DNA of 16,868 bases, from the NCBI GenBank assembly GCA_021777365.1, contig JAJYDP010000018.1, positions 997 to 17,864 on the forward strand, in the 5' to 3' direction. The notes below the pieces were generated by a model. It was not told where the DNA came from, searched no databases, and saw only the letters and a list, made by a program, of their open reading frames with translations. Below are positions 1 through 5,924 of this stretch, piece by piece. Made by a program: the position numbers and the translations under genes. How positions within the stretch are numbered: the first letter of the stretch is position 1; each line of letters opens with the position of its first letter. The stretch is from Chloroflexota bacterium (GTDB lineage Bacteria; Chloroflexota; Limnocylindria; Limnocylindrales; CSP1-4).

Positions 1-660
1 GATGTTCGACGCCGTCGTCACCGCCGTCCCGAGGTTGGAGAAGGTGGTCGACGAGGCCTCCAGCAGCAGCAGGCTGCACCGGGGGCAGATCGCGGAGGCT
101 GCCTGCAGGTCGAGATCGATCTCGTTCGCCCACCCCGAGTTGGCTTGGGGCAGGGTCGTCCCACCGCTCTGGTTCGCCTTGACGAAGCACGGGGTGCTCC
201 CGGCGGTGCGACTCCTCAACTGGGCCACGGTGCAGGAATCGATCGGCGCATCCGACGACGACAGCATGGCGGTCCGGTACGTCGTCAGGTTCGAGTAGGC
301 ACCCGGGTCGTCATAGGCGTCGATGATCGCGATGACGCGGGACGCGTCACCCTCGCCGGTGATGCCGTAGGCGGTCCGGATCTCCGTCGCGCCGAACGAG
401 ATGGACGCCGCCGCCCGCGCCGCGGCCCGGAGCTGTGCCGGCGTCGCCGCGTGATACTCGAGACCGTTCGCGTACAGCAGCCGGGTGATGCTCATGCAGG
501 CCGCCTCATCCGCCCCCGGCTGGCCGCAGATGGGCACGTCCCGGTGGCTCCAGACGGGCGCCGCTCCCGGGCTCGCGCCGAACGCACCCGGCGCGGCGAG
601 CAGCGACATGACGAGCACGGCGGCAACGATCACCGCCTGCTTCCGGGCGAACGCGGTCAT
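1..660 (-). CDS. Secreted sedolisin-like (S53/S8-type) serine peptidase, N-terminal part
   Basis: Reading down from the ATG at 660-658, an open frame of 220 codons runs off the window edge, so the C-terminal part is missing. The start has a GGGGAGG ribosome site about 10 bases upstream. Residues 1-29 form a signal peptide (MTAFARKQ, then a hydrophobic run ending in APGAFGA). The body contains VIAIIDAYDDPGAYSNL (109-125), the usual first strand and Asp loop of this family, and SGWANEIDLDLQ (175-186). Its E180 and D184 have the E-x3-D spacing of the Glu/Asp pair in sedolisins. A CPRCSLLLLEA stretch follows (192-202). The nucleophile Ser lies beyond the window. By family, it would be an exported endopeptidase acting outside the cell. 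Whether it is a true S53 enzyme or one of the S8/S53-like exported proteins cannot be settled without the C-terminus. Confidence 0.8.
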   Translation of the reverse strand, partial: MTAFARKQAVIVAAVLVMSLLAAPGAFGASPGAAPVWSHRDVPICGQPGADEAACMSITRLLYANGLEYHAATPAQLRAAARAAASISFGATEIRTAYGITGEGDASRVIAIIDAYDDPGAYSNLTTYRTAMLSSSDAPIDSCTVAQLRSRTAGSTPCFVKANQSGGTTLPQANSGWANEIDLDLQAASAICPRCSLLLLEASSTTFSNLGTAVTTASNI

Positions 661-715
661 GGCACACCAGCCTCCCCGGATCCCGCATGGGCTCGGCGGG
701 ATCCCTGCAGCGACG

Positions 716-745
716 ATGCTGGCCAGCGCCTGCCGGGCAGGTCAA
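716..745 (-). promoter_or_regulatory. Possible promoter of the peptidase gene
   Basis: On the minus strand TTGACC (745-740) is followed after 18 bp by CAGCAT (721-716), which keeps the A2 and T6 of a -10 box. This would give a leader of about 50 nt before the ATG at 660. It is a weak match, and part of the leader (GGGATCC ... GGATCCC-like) can form a hairpin near 680-705. Confidence 0.3.
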
Positions 746-832
746 GGGCGGGAGTTCCCGAACTGGCGGCTCGGCTGCCGCGGGCTGCGACCCGTGCACG
801 CGTCCCGGCCGGGTGCGGCCCCGTCAGCCCCG

Positions 833-1297
833 TCAGCCGGTCGATTCGGGGGGCACCGGGCGCCGCGACCCCAGCAGCCGGTCGGTCGCCGCGTCGGGCA
901 CCCCGCCGTAGAAGCGGCCCAGCACCTGCGCGAAGACGCGGTCGCCGGGTGCGGCGCGCAGGAAGAGGGTCATGCTGGAGCGCAGCTTCAGCGCGTCGAC
1001 CGGCCCCAGGATCGCCTCGGCGCTGGTCCCCCGCGACTCGAGCAGGGCGCCGGCACAGGCATGGAGGCGCGGCCCGAGCAGCGGGTCGGCGAGGTAGGCG
1101 CGCGCCTCCGAGAGCGAGGCGATCGCGTAGTAGCGGGCGGTCTCGCTGTGCCCCAGCCCCGCGAGCTGGGGGAAGACGAACCACATCCAGTGCCCGGTCT
1201 TGTACCCGCGGCGCAGCTCGGCGAGGGCACCCTCGTGCACGCCCGCCTGTGCGTCGCGGAAGCGCTGCAGGTCGAACGGGTCGGACGGGTCAGGCAT
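833..1297 (-). CDS. DUF1810 family protein
   Basis: The 154-residue product matches the DUF1810 (COG5579) pattern along its whole length. It has DLQRFRDAQ near the N-terminus (9-17), the aromatic block HWMWFVFPQLAGLG (36-49), YYAIASLSEARAYL (56-69), LGPRLHACAGALL (74-86) and DALKLRSSMTLF (101-112). It is small and cytosolic, with no signal peptide or membrane segment. No biochemical function is established for the family that I can state; some members are annotated as 'calpastatin', a label with no obvious basis. The length is usual for the family. The ATG at 1297-1295 has only a poor ribosome site. The gene lies 68 bp downstream of the small membrane ORF at 1366-1446 and may be read from that gene's promoter. 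Confidence 0.85.
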   Translation of the reverse strand: MPDPSDPFDLQRFRDAQAGVHEGALAELRRGYKTGHWMWFVFPQLAGLGHSETARYYAIASLSEARAYLADPLLGPRLHACAGALLESRGTSAEAILGPVDALKLRSSMTLFLRAAPGDRVFAQVLGRFYGGVPDAATDRLLGSRRPVPPESTG

Positions 1298-1365
1298 CGC
1301 GCGTCACGCCCCGCGACCGGGGCCCGGAGACCCCCGTGCGCCGCGTCGACCTGGTCGTCCGTGGC

Positions 1366-1446
1366 TCAGTCGTCATCGTCGTCCTCCTCGTGCGAGAGGA
1401 AGGCCACGATCGCCACTGCGATGGCCAGCAGGACCAGGAGCTCCAC
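1366..1446 (-). CDS. 26-residue single-pass membrane miniprotein
   Basis: A GTG at 1446-1444 opens a 26-codon frame ending at TGA 1368-1366. A clear GGAGG ribosome site (1457-1453) lies 6 bases before it. The product is almost only a membrane helix (ELLVLLAIAVAIVAFLS, residues 2-18) followed by HEE and a run of five Asp. The start of the hydrophobic run right after the initiator, the acidic tail and the good ribosome site argue for a real small protein. With most of its length in one helix, it could be a membrane-anchored regulator or part of a small complex, but this is not testable from sequence. The copy of the 20-bp palindromic motif and -10 box at 1470-1504 points directly at it, and DUF1810 follows. 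I know of no named family. Confidence 0.55.
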   Translation of the reverse strand: MELLVLLAIAVAIVAFLSHEEDDDDD

Positions 1447-1469
1447 CGGACGCCTCCATTCCGGGGATC

Positions 1470-1504
1470 ATGATCGCCGGTCGGCGTGCCAGCTTGCACG
1501 GCAC
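1470..1504 (-). promoter_or_regulatory. Palindromic operator/promoter, copy 1
   Basis: On the minus strand GTGCC-GTG-CAAGCTGGCACG (1504-1485) is followed after 9 bp by GATCAT (1475-1470), a -10-like hexamer with A2 and T6. The expected start of transcription, near 1463, leaves about 17 nt before the GTG of the miniprotein, enough to hold its ribosome site. The same arrangement recurs at 5859-5893 and 15235-15269. Confidence 0.5.
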
Positions 1505-1579
1505 GGCGCCACGCCGTCGGGGGGATCGCGATCCCGGTGACCGCCGTGCCCGATCCCACACCGCGATGCCTGCCGCCGC

Positions 1580-1611
1580 GGAACGCTGGAGGAACGCTCG
1601 CGGGCGACACT
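1580..1611 (+). promoter_or_regulatory. Direct-repeat activator site and -10 box, copy A
   Basis: GGAACGCT occurs at 1580-1587 and 1591-1598, an 11-bp period, and 7 bp later comes GACACT (1606-1611), a poor -10 box. The same arrangement is found at 2241-2272. Two direct repeats one helical turn apart, just ahead of a weak -10, resemble sites for activators that bind tandem repeats, such as the SARP/AfsR type. The regulator itself is not in the window. Confidence 0.4.
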
Positions 1612-1715
1612 GCGCCTGCAACGCGGGGGGCATTGACGCGCGGCCATGCCCGGGCCGCCTCGACCGCGCCGAGCCACTGGCGAGACCGACCCGCGTGGAT
1701 GCGGAGGTCCGTGCG
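1612..1715 (+). ncRNA. Structured 5' leader element, copy A
   Basis: This untranslated leader precedes the secreted protein at 1716. ACGCGGG (1621-1627) can pair with CCCGCGT (1690-1696) to close the element. Inside, GCGGCC (1640-1645) pairs with GGCCGC (1653-1658), and an unchanged block GCCACTGGCGAGACC follows (1672-1686). Copies occur at 2281-2355 and, on the minus strand, at 5699-5626. The GGAGG ribosome site (1703-1707) lies just after the closing stem, so folding could affect translation. I cannot assign it to a known riboswitch class. Confidence 0.45.
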
Positions 1716-2201
1716 ATGCGCAAGGCCGCGATCCTCGCATTCATCCTGGTCATGGCCGTGAGTGCTGGCGTGCAGGCAAAGGCAAACGTCGGGAAGGTGG
1801 CGGGAGCCGCCACGTACTACGCCCTCGGCACTCCGGCGTCCTGGCGGACGCTCTCGATCAGCGCGCAGACAAGCGACCCCGTCAAGGGCACGTGGACGTG
1901 GGTACGGCCATCGGGGACGTACAACGGTCCGGTGACCTGTCTTCGCGTGGCCGGCGACGACGCGTGGATCGCGGGCTCTGCCCCCGGGACAGGAGTTGAG
2001 CCGATCACTGCCGTCTTCTTCTGGGTCCACGACGGAGGGACGCCCGGCACGCGAGGAGACCTTGTGTTCGGCTGGGGGGCCGATCCGGACCAGACGCTGG
2101 CGGACATGGAGACGGCCTGCCAGAACAAGGCGACCGACTTCTTTGGCTACGAGCCGTCTCCTGTCGTGTCCGGCAATCTCACCATCCGGACCGGCAGCTG
2201 A
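1716..2201 (+). CDS. Small secreted protein of unknown function
   Basis: The ATG at 1716 has GGAGG eight bases upstream and gives a 161-residue product. Residues 1-21 are a signal peptide (MRKAAILAFILVMAVSAGVQA). The rest reads like a small beta-rich exported domain. It includes a WRTLSISAQ strand (43-51), GPVTCLRVAGDDAWIAG (71-87), a turn VHDGGTPGTRGD (104-115) and a closing GNLTIR (153-158). Similar 'VtClxVxGxxAxxxG ... DxGxPG' patterns occur in many small exported proteins of Actinomycetota and Chloroflexota, but I recall no function. Two Cys (75, 135) could form a disulfide. It sits behind the same promoter/leader cassette as the next gene, so the two are probably controlled together although each has its own copy. 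A longer frame extends upstream to about 1200 but runs through the leader and has no ribosome site. Confidence 0.7.
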   Translation: MRKAAILAFILVMAVSAGVQAKANVGKVAGAATYYALGTPASWRTLSISAQTSDPVKGTWTWVRPSGTYNGPVTCLRVAGDDAWIAGSAPGTGVEPITAVFFWVHDGGTPGTRGDLVFGWGADPDQTLADMETACQNKATDFFGYEPSPVVSGNLTIRTGS

Positions 2202-2240
2202 CCCCGAAGCGCCGGCCGGAGCAGCCGACGCCCGTCTCGA

Positions 2241-2272
2241 GGAACGCTGGAGGAACGCTCGCCCTCAACACT
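2241..2272 (+). promoter_or_regulatory. Direct-repeat activator site and -10 box, copy B
   Basis: GGAACGCT at 2241-2248 and 2252-2259, again with an 11-bp period, then a 7-bp gap and AACACT (2267-2272). Spacing is identical to copy A at 1580-1611, although the 7 bases between repeat and -10 differ. This supports the repeats and the hexamer as the selected parts. Confidence 0.4.
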
Positions 2273-2382
2273 GAGCTGCAACGCGGGGGGCCGTGACGCG
2301 CGGCCATGTCCAGGCCGCCTCGACCGCGCCGAGCCACTGGCGAGACCGACCTGCGCGGGACGCGTCCGGGAGGGATCGAGTC
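2273..2382 (+). ncRNA. Structured 5' leader element, copy B
   Basis: Second copy of the leader, 660 bp downstream of copy A. Over 75 aligned positions (2281-2355 against 1621-1695) I count 5 differences. Two lie in the hairpin loop (2309, 2312), two before the hairpin, and one (CCCGCG to CCTGCG) turns a G-C pair of the possible closing stem into G-U and so keeps it paired. The hairpin GCGGCC/GGCCGC and the block GCCACTGGCGAGACC are unchanged. The ribosome site GGGAGGG (2368-2374) follows. Confidence 0.45.
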
Positions 2383-3249
2383 ATGGGCTTTCGTTGGGCG
2401 GTCGCGACGGCCGTCTGCGTGCTGGTGCTCGGCGCCGCGCCGGCTCTGGGTGCGCAGGTGGCGCCACTCCAGGTCGACCAGGGCACCCGCACGGTGTCCA
2501 CGGGTGCCTTCACCGTGCAATGGAGCACCTCGGACCCCGAGGAGATCACGAGCCTGTCCTGGCGAGGTTCGCCGAACCTCACCCACCCCTGGGCTCTGAG
2601 CAACTGCCCGAGCGGCGGTGACCACGAGTTCTTCGGGAACAGCTGGGATACCCAGAATGACGAGGACTTCCGGTCCCTCGTGGGCTGGGGCACCGCCGGC
2701 ACGTGGACGGGAGCGGGGGCGAGCCACGTGGCCATCCAGTCCTCCGACACCGGGTGCTACGGCACCAGCGGGGTGCCGGTCAGCACGAGCTACCAGTTCA
2801 CCGACAACGCGGACTGGTTCCTCGTCCAGAGGAAGTTCTCGTTCGGCTCCACGCCCTTCACCTATGACTTCCGTCCATACATCCCGAGGTTGTACCCGCG
2901 GGACGTGTACCACATGGTCGCGCAGCCGAGCAGCAGTGGGCTGGAGCTTGTCACCGAGGATGCCGAGGACTGCGAGTACGGCTGTGAGGTGACCGACTGG
3001 AACCGCACCTGGTTCGCCGTGTATGACCCCGGCAGCGGCAACGGCATGGTGGTGCGGCACATCCCGTCACGGTTCAGCGCAGCCCTGTGGATCGACCTGG
3101 ATGGAGGGTCTCAGACGACCGCCACGTCGGTGGCGCTGCTCCAACCGGCGGGAGGATTCACCGGCACCGTGGTCGACCTGCAATCGATCTGCTTCTTCTC
3201 CGGCTGGACGCCGTCGCTGAGCCTCCCGCAGGGATGCCAGGGGAGCTGA
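2383..3249 (+). CDS. Secreted protein of unknown function
   Basis: The ATG at 2383 follows GGGAGGG by 8 bases and gives a 288-residue product. Residues 1-24 are a signal peptide with a hydrophobic core ending in APALGA. The mature protein is rich in Trp, Tyr, Ser, Thr and Gly with alternating polar and hydrophobic stretches, such as FTVQWSTSD, FSFGSTPFTYDFRPYIPRLY and GMVVRHIPSRFSAALWID. That is what an exported beta-sandwich protein looks like. About six Cys (in NCPSGG, GCYGTS, DCEYGCE, ICFFSG and GCQGS) suggest disulfides. I do not recognise the family. A role at the cell surface or in binding or degrading a polymer is possible, because the next recognisable sequence is a chitinase remnant, but that is context only. 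It shares its promoter/leader cassette with the gene at 1716. Confidence 0.7.
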   Translation: MGFRWAVATAVCVLVLGAAPALGAQVAPLQVDQGTRTVSTGAFTVQWSTSDPEEITSLSWRGSPNLTHPWALSNCPSGGDHEFFGNSWDTQNDEDFRSLVGWGTAGTWTGAGASHVAIQSSDTGCYGTSGVPVSTSYQFTDNADWFLVQRKFSFGSTPFTYDFRPYIPRLYPRDVYHMVAQPSSSGLELVTEDAEDCEYGCEVTDWNRTWFAVYDPGSGNGMVVRHIPSRFSAALWIDLDGGSQTTATSVALLQPAGGFTGTVVDLQSICFFSGWTPSLSLPQGCQGS

Positions 3250-3329
3250 GAGGCCGGCGAGGAGGCTCACGGCCCGGGCATGACCGTGTCGCCCAGCTGC
3301 CGTGGGACCCGGCGCGGCAGTGCCGGAAG

Positions 3330-3527
3330 ACGGAGGTCACCACCATCGCCGACGCCCAGGAGGTCCTCGCCTTCGCGCAGACGAACGGCCTGGCTGCGCT
3401 CTCGATCTGGGCGATCCAGCGGGACAACGGCGGCTGCCCCGGGCGGTCGGGATCGGGCAGTTGCTCGGGCATCATCTAGGGCAGCCACGACTTCAGCCAC
3501 GTGCTGGAGCCGTTCTCGGGATCCTGA
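3330..3527 (+). pseudogene. C-terminal remnant of a GH18 chitinase-like gene
   Basis: One frame reads EVTTIADAQEVLAFAQTNG, LAALSIWAIQRDNGGCPG and SGSCSGII, then a TAG (3477-3479). The same frame continues GSHDFSHVLEPFSGS to a TGA (3525-3527). This is the pattern at the end of bacterial family 18 chitinase-like domains: 'F-T-x-x-D-A-x-x-x-x-x-F-A', then 'L-S-x-W-S-x-N-R-D', a Cys pair, and 'Y-D-F-S-x-x-x-x-P-F'. The catalytic DxxDxDxE region and the rest of the barrel are absent upstream, where the sequence has no coherent match. It is therefore a broken tail with an in-frame stop, not a working gene. The family assignment is from recalled motifs. Confidence 0.5.
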
Positions 3528-3554
3528 CGGCAGACCACATCTGCATGCGGCGGG

Positions 3555-3602
3555 GCCGTGCCGCCAGGCGGCCGTGCCGCCAGGCGGCCCTGCCGCCCGG
3601 CC
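3555..3602 (+). repeat. 16-bp tandem repeat with hairpin potential
   Basis: GCCGTGCCGCCAGGCG occurs at 3555-3570 and 3571-3586, with a decayed third unit to 3602. Each unit holds GCCGCC-A-GGCGGC-type pairing, so the array can form hairpins. It lies between the chitinase remnant and the hydrolase start. There is no T-run, so terminator function is uncertain. Confidence 0.6.
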
Positions 3603-3642
3603 GCGCGGCATGCTGCACGCGAGCACAGAGGGGAGACGGGCG

Positions 3643-4428
3643 ATGCCGACGATCGAGCGCGCCGGGGTGTCGATCCACTACGACGTCGTCGATGGGTCGG
3701 GGCCGCCGATGCTCCTGCTGCACGGCGCGATGGGGACCGCGGAGACGTGGCGCATCGAGGGCTACCTCGACGCCCTGGCCCCGGACTTCCGGGTGATCAC
3801 GCTCGACCAGCGCGGGCACGGGCTGAGCAGCCGCCCGCACGATCCCGAGGCCTACACGCTCGCCGAGCTCGTCGCGGACCCGGTGGCCGTGCTCGACGCC
3901 GTCGGGGCCACGTCGGCCTGCGTCTGCGGGTTCTCGCTCGGGGCCATCGTGGCGGTCGCGCTCGCCGGGCGCCACCCCGACCGGGTGGCGGGGGTGGCAG
4001 CCCTCGGGCTGTCCAGCTGCAACCTGGGGTTCGAGGATGTCCGCTGGGAACCGCCGGAAGAGGACCTGATCGAGCAGTTCCGGACCGAGGGCATGGCCTG
4101 GGTCGTGGCGACGCTCGAGGCGGAGGGGCGGCCGTCCTGGGCCGACATGATCGCCCGGGCGGATCCCGAGGTGCAGATCGCGATGAGCCGGGCAGATGCA
4201 TTCGACGCCCGACAGCCGGGGCTCCGACTGCGCGACCTGGCGACGCCGCTGGTCTGCGTCTGGGGCGAGAAGGAACCTCAGCTCGAACGCGCGCGTCAGT
4301 TGCCGCTGCCTCCGAACGCTCGGGTCGAGATCATCCCCGGCGCCGACCACGTCGGGGTCGTCGAGCACCGCGAGATGGTCGTGCCGCTCCTCCGCTCGCT
4401 CGTGCGCCCGGTCCCCGCCGCCCAGTGA
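3643..4428 (+). CDS. Alpha/beta-fold hydrolase
   Basis: The ATG at 3643 has GGGGAG about 8 bases upstream and gives a 261-residue product, the usual size for the family. The oxyanion loop LLLHGAMGTAETW lies at 24-36, and the strand VITLDQRGHGLSSRP (51-65) follows. The nucleophile elbow is GFSLG (96-100, Ser98). After the cap, TPLVCVWGEKEP (201-212) offers Glu209 or Glu211 as the acid in the place usually taken by Asp. ADHVGVVEH (234-242) gives His236 as the catalytic base. The protein is cytosolic with no signal peptide. Substrate cannot be told; the closest general look is the esterase/haloperoxidase-like group that includes 3-oxoadipate enol-lactonases. Upstream frame extension to 3280 crosses the repeat and the chitinase remnant and is not coding. 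The gene stands alone, with hairpins following its stop. Confidence 0.85.
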   Translation: MPTIERAGVSIHYDVVDGSGPPMLLLHGAMGTAETWRIEGYLDALAPDFRVITLDQRGHGLSSRPHDPEAYTLAELVADPVAVLDAVGATSACVCGFSLGAIVAVALAGRHPDRVAGVAALGLSSCNLGFEDVRWEPPEEDLIEQFRTEGMAWVVATLEAEGRPSWADMIARADPEVQIAMSRADAFDARQPGLRLRDLATPLVCVWGEKEPQLERARQLPLPPNARVEIIPGADHVGVVEHREMVVPLLRSLVRPVPAAQ

Positions 4429-4473
4429 GCCGCCCGCCCAGCGCTCGACGCCGGAGCGCCAGTGCGGTCAGGG

Positions 4474-4506
4474 CGGGGGGAACGCCCCCGTGCCGGCCGG
4501 GCACGG
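4474..4506 (+). terminator. Two adjoining hairpins after the hydrolase
   Basis: CGGGGG-GAACG-CCCCCG (4474-4490) runs directly into CCGTGCC-GGCCG-GGCACGG (4488-4506). The two stems overlap by three bases, so they would be alternatives or stack. No T-run follows. They may end the hydrolase transcript, which is weak evidence. Confidence 0.3.
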
Positions 4507-4763
4507 AGTGCAACGGTGCCCCGGCCGTCGGGAGGCAAGCACGCGTGTACGGACCGTGGCGTGGGAGGCGAGGCGCCGGCCGCGGAGACGAGGCGTGGGA
4601 TCGTCGGGTGAGCGGTCCCAGCTGGTTGTCCCGAGGGTCACTCACGGCCGAACGTCGGCCTCGTCGAGACGCAACTGCGCCTGTGCGGCACCTCCATGTA
4701 CGTCGGGCTGAACGGCGTCACCTCAGCGGGAACGCCACGGTGCTGGTGCCCGTGGGGCAGAAG
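4507..4763. other. Intergenic stretch with no gene recognised
   Basis: About 260 bp between the hydrolase hairpins and the terminator of the next gene. A frame around 4653-4735 (NVGLVETQLRLCG, MYVGLNGVTSAG) reads like coding sequence, but it has no start or context and breaks within 40 codons. It may be a trace of a lost gene. I see nothing else. Confidence 0.4.
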
Positions 4764-4795
4764 GAAGCCCCGCGCCTTTCGTGGCGCGGGGCTTC
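4764..4795 (-). terminator. Strong hairpin terminator for the anchor-C-like gene
   Basis: GAAGCCCCGCGCC (4764-4776) pairs perfectly with GGCGCGGGGCTTC (4783-4795) across a 6-base loop, a 13-bp stem. It starts 28 bp past the stop codon at 4823. On the minus strand the bases after the stem are CTTCTGCC, only slightly T-rich. The position and stem strength still fit a terminator. Confidence 0.75.
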
Positions 4796-4822
4796 GAAGC
4801 TGCTTGCGTGTCAGGCGAGCGG

Positions 4823-5584
4823 TCAGTTCCCGATCGGGACCTGCCCGCTGACGGCGTAGTAGCTAACGCAGGCACCCTGGTTCTTGAAGGCGACGAGGGT
4901 GTCCGGGTTGACCATGGACTGCCAGCCGCCGTCCTTGCACTGCGCACCTGTCGCAGTGGCCTCCTGGGTCACCGTCACGTTGTCCAGCGCGGGCCCGAAG
5001 GCGCCCGGCGTGGTGCTGGTGAAAGTCAGCGTGGTGCTGGGTCCGGTGGCGACGAAGGAATATCCTTCAACTTCCCACATCATGTTGCTTTCGGTGTTGC
5101 CTTCGGTGCCGGTGTTGAAGTAGACCGTCGTGGCCGGCGCACCTGTCGCCTGCACCTGCAGCGACTTGTCGCTCGGGCTATAGCAGGCGTTCGGGTCCGG
5201 CACCTGCGGGTTGTTGTCGCAGAGCGTGTTCGGGTCGGGGTTCCCCGAAAGCGAGAACTGCACGAAGTACGTGGCGTTGACCGTCGTGTCGAACGTCTGG
5301 GTGATAGCACCCGGTGCGTCGCCGTCCATGTCGAGGCTGTACCCGTCGGCGTCTGCGGACTGCCAGTACGACCCGATCCAGTCGACGTTACCGCTGGTCA
5401 CCGTCCAGCCGGGGATCGCGGTCGCCGTGCCGGTGCCGGCATAGAGCCGCACGAACGCGCCGACGCTGTAGCCGCCGGTGTTGTTGAACCCGCCGTTGGT
5501 GAACGCGGCGGCCATCGCCGACCCGGCCAGGGCGAGCGACATCACGACTGCCAGGCCCGAGCCCAGCAGCGATGCTCTCTTCAC
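4823..5584 (-). CDS. Secreted choice-of-anchor-C-like protein
   Basis: A GTG at 5584-5582, preceded by GGGAGG at a 9-base spacing, starts a 253-residue protein. Residues 1-26 are a signal peptide ending in SAMA. The body begins TNGGFNNTGGYSVGAFVRLY (29-48), then AIPGWTVTSGNVDWIGSYW (56-74), DGYSLDMDGDAPGAITQTF (80-98) and NATYFVQFSLSGNP (103-116). It closes with FGPALDNVTV (196-205). This is the exported jelly-roll-like pattern annotated as 'choice-of-anchor C' or DUF642-like, thought to bind carbohydrate in related families. The tail has CKDGGWQSM (216-224) and AFKNQGACVSY (232-242), a two-Cys motif found at the end of other exported proteins in high-GC Gram-positives. The longer frame to 5818 runs through the leader and is rejected. 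A third copy of the shared leader lies just upstream. Confidence 0.75.
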   Translation of the reverse strand: MKRASLLGSGLAVVMSLALAGSAMAAAFTNGGFNNTGGYSVGAFVRLYAGTGTATAIPGWTVTSGNVDWIGSYWQSADADGYSLDMDGDAPGAITQTFDTTVNATYFVQFSLSGNPDPNTLCDNNPQVPDPNACYSPSDKSLQVQATGAPATTVYFNTGTEGNTESNMMWEVEGYSFVATGPSTTLTFTSTTPGAFGPALDNVTVTQEATATGAQCKDGGWQSMVNPDTLVAFKNQGACVSYYAVSGQVPIGN

Positions 5585-5709
5585 GCGATCCTGCCTCCCT
5601 GCGCCGCGCTGCGCAGCGCACCAAGCGCGGGTCGGTCTCGCCAGTGGCTCGACGCGGTCCCGGCGGCCGGAATGCGGACCGCGCGTCATGGCCCCCCGTC
5701 GGAGCGTCC
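5585..5709 (-). ncRNA. Structured 5' leader element, copy C
   Basis: On the minus strand the conserved part runs from ACGGGGGG (5699-5692) through the hairpin GCGGTC/GGCCGC to GCCACTGGCGAGACC and ACCCGCG (to about 5627). The hairpin keeps its pairing with a G-U in place of the G-C pair seen in copies A and B, while its loop differs completely. After the block, a GCGCTGCGCAGCGC palindrome and the ribosome site GGGAGG precede the GTG. Orientation relative to the gene is the same as in the other copies. Confidence 0.45.
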
Positions 5710-5715
5710 ATTGTA
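5710..5715 (-). promoter_or_regulatory. -10 box TACAAT for the anchor-C-like gene
   Basis: TACAAT (5715-5710, minus) lies at the place, relative to the leader, where copies A and B carry the weaker GACACT and AACACT. No convincing -35 is seen at 16-18 bp, and the GGAACGCT repeats are missing here. This copy has a better -10 and may not need the activator. Confidence 0.5.
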
Positions 5716-5858
5716 AGCCGACATGCAAAGCATTCTTCTGTTGATTCCCCGCGGTTCGGTGCACGACTGCACCGGATTCGGCGGATCGACGGGCCGCCCG
5801 CGGCCCGTCATCAGGCATGCGATGCGATCACGGCCGGCCGCCATCGCAGCGCGCCCGC

Positions 5859-5893
5859 GTGCCAGGCAAGCTGGCACGGATCCCTCGTATCGT
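5859..5893 (+). promoter_or_regulatory. Palindromic operator/promoter, copy 2
   Basis: CGTGCCAG-GCAAG-CTGGCACG (5858-5878) is a perfect 8-bp inverted repeat around 5 bases. Nine bp after its end comes TATCGT (5888-5893), a -10 box with T1, A2 and T6. The predicted start near 5900 gives a 25-nt leader carrying the AGGGG ribosome site of the lipoprotein gene. This is the most symmetric of the three copies. Confidence 0.55.
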
Positions 5894-5924
5894 TCGCCGT
5901 GGAGGTGCAGAGGGGAACGGCACG

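Noticed and set aside
1485..1504. Sigma-54 promoter
   Set aside because: TGGCACG matches the -24 element, but none of the three copies has TTGC at the -12 position.
145..1540. Plus-strand open frames of 351-442 codons
   Set aside because: They lie antisense to the peptidase and DUF1810 genes, are Arg/Pro/Ala-rich, and have no domain pattern.
1612..1715. c-di-GMP-I or cobalamin riboswitch
   Set aside because: Short stretches look similar, but the defining cores (GGCAAACC with its GNRA hairpin; the B12 box context) are missing by eye. A covariance search could overturn this.
4764..4795. Attachment site or mobile-element end
   Set aside because: It is a perfect 13-bp hairpin just past a stop codon, which a terminator explains better, and no integrase or transposase is nearby.
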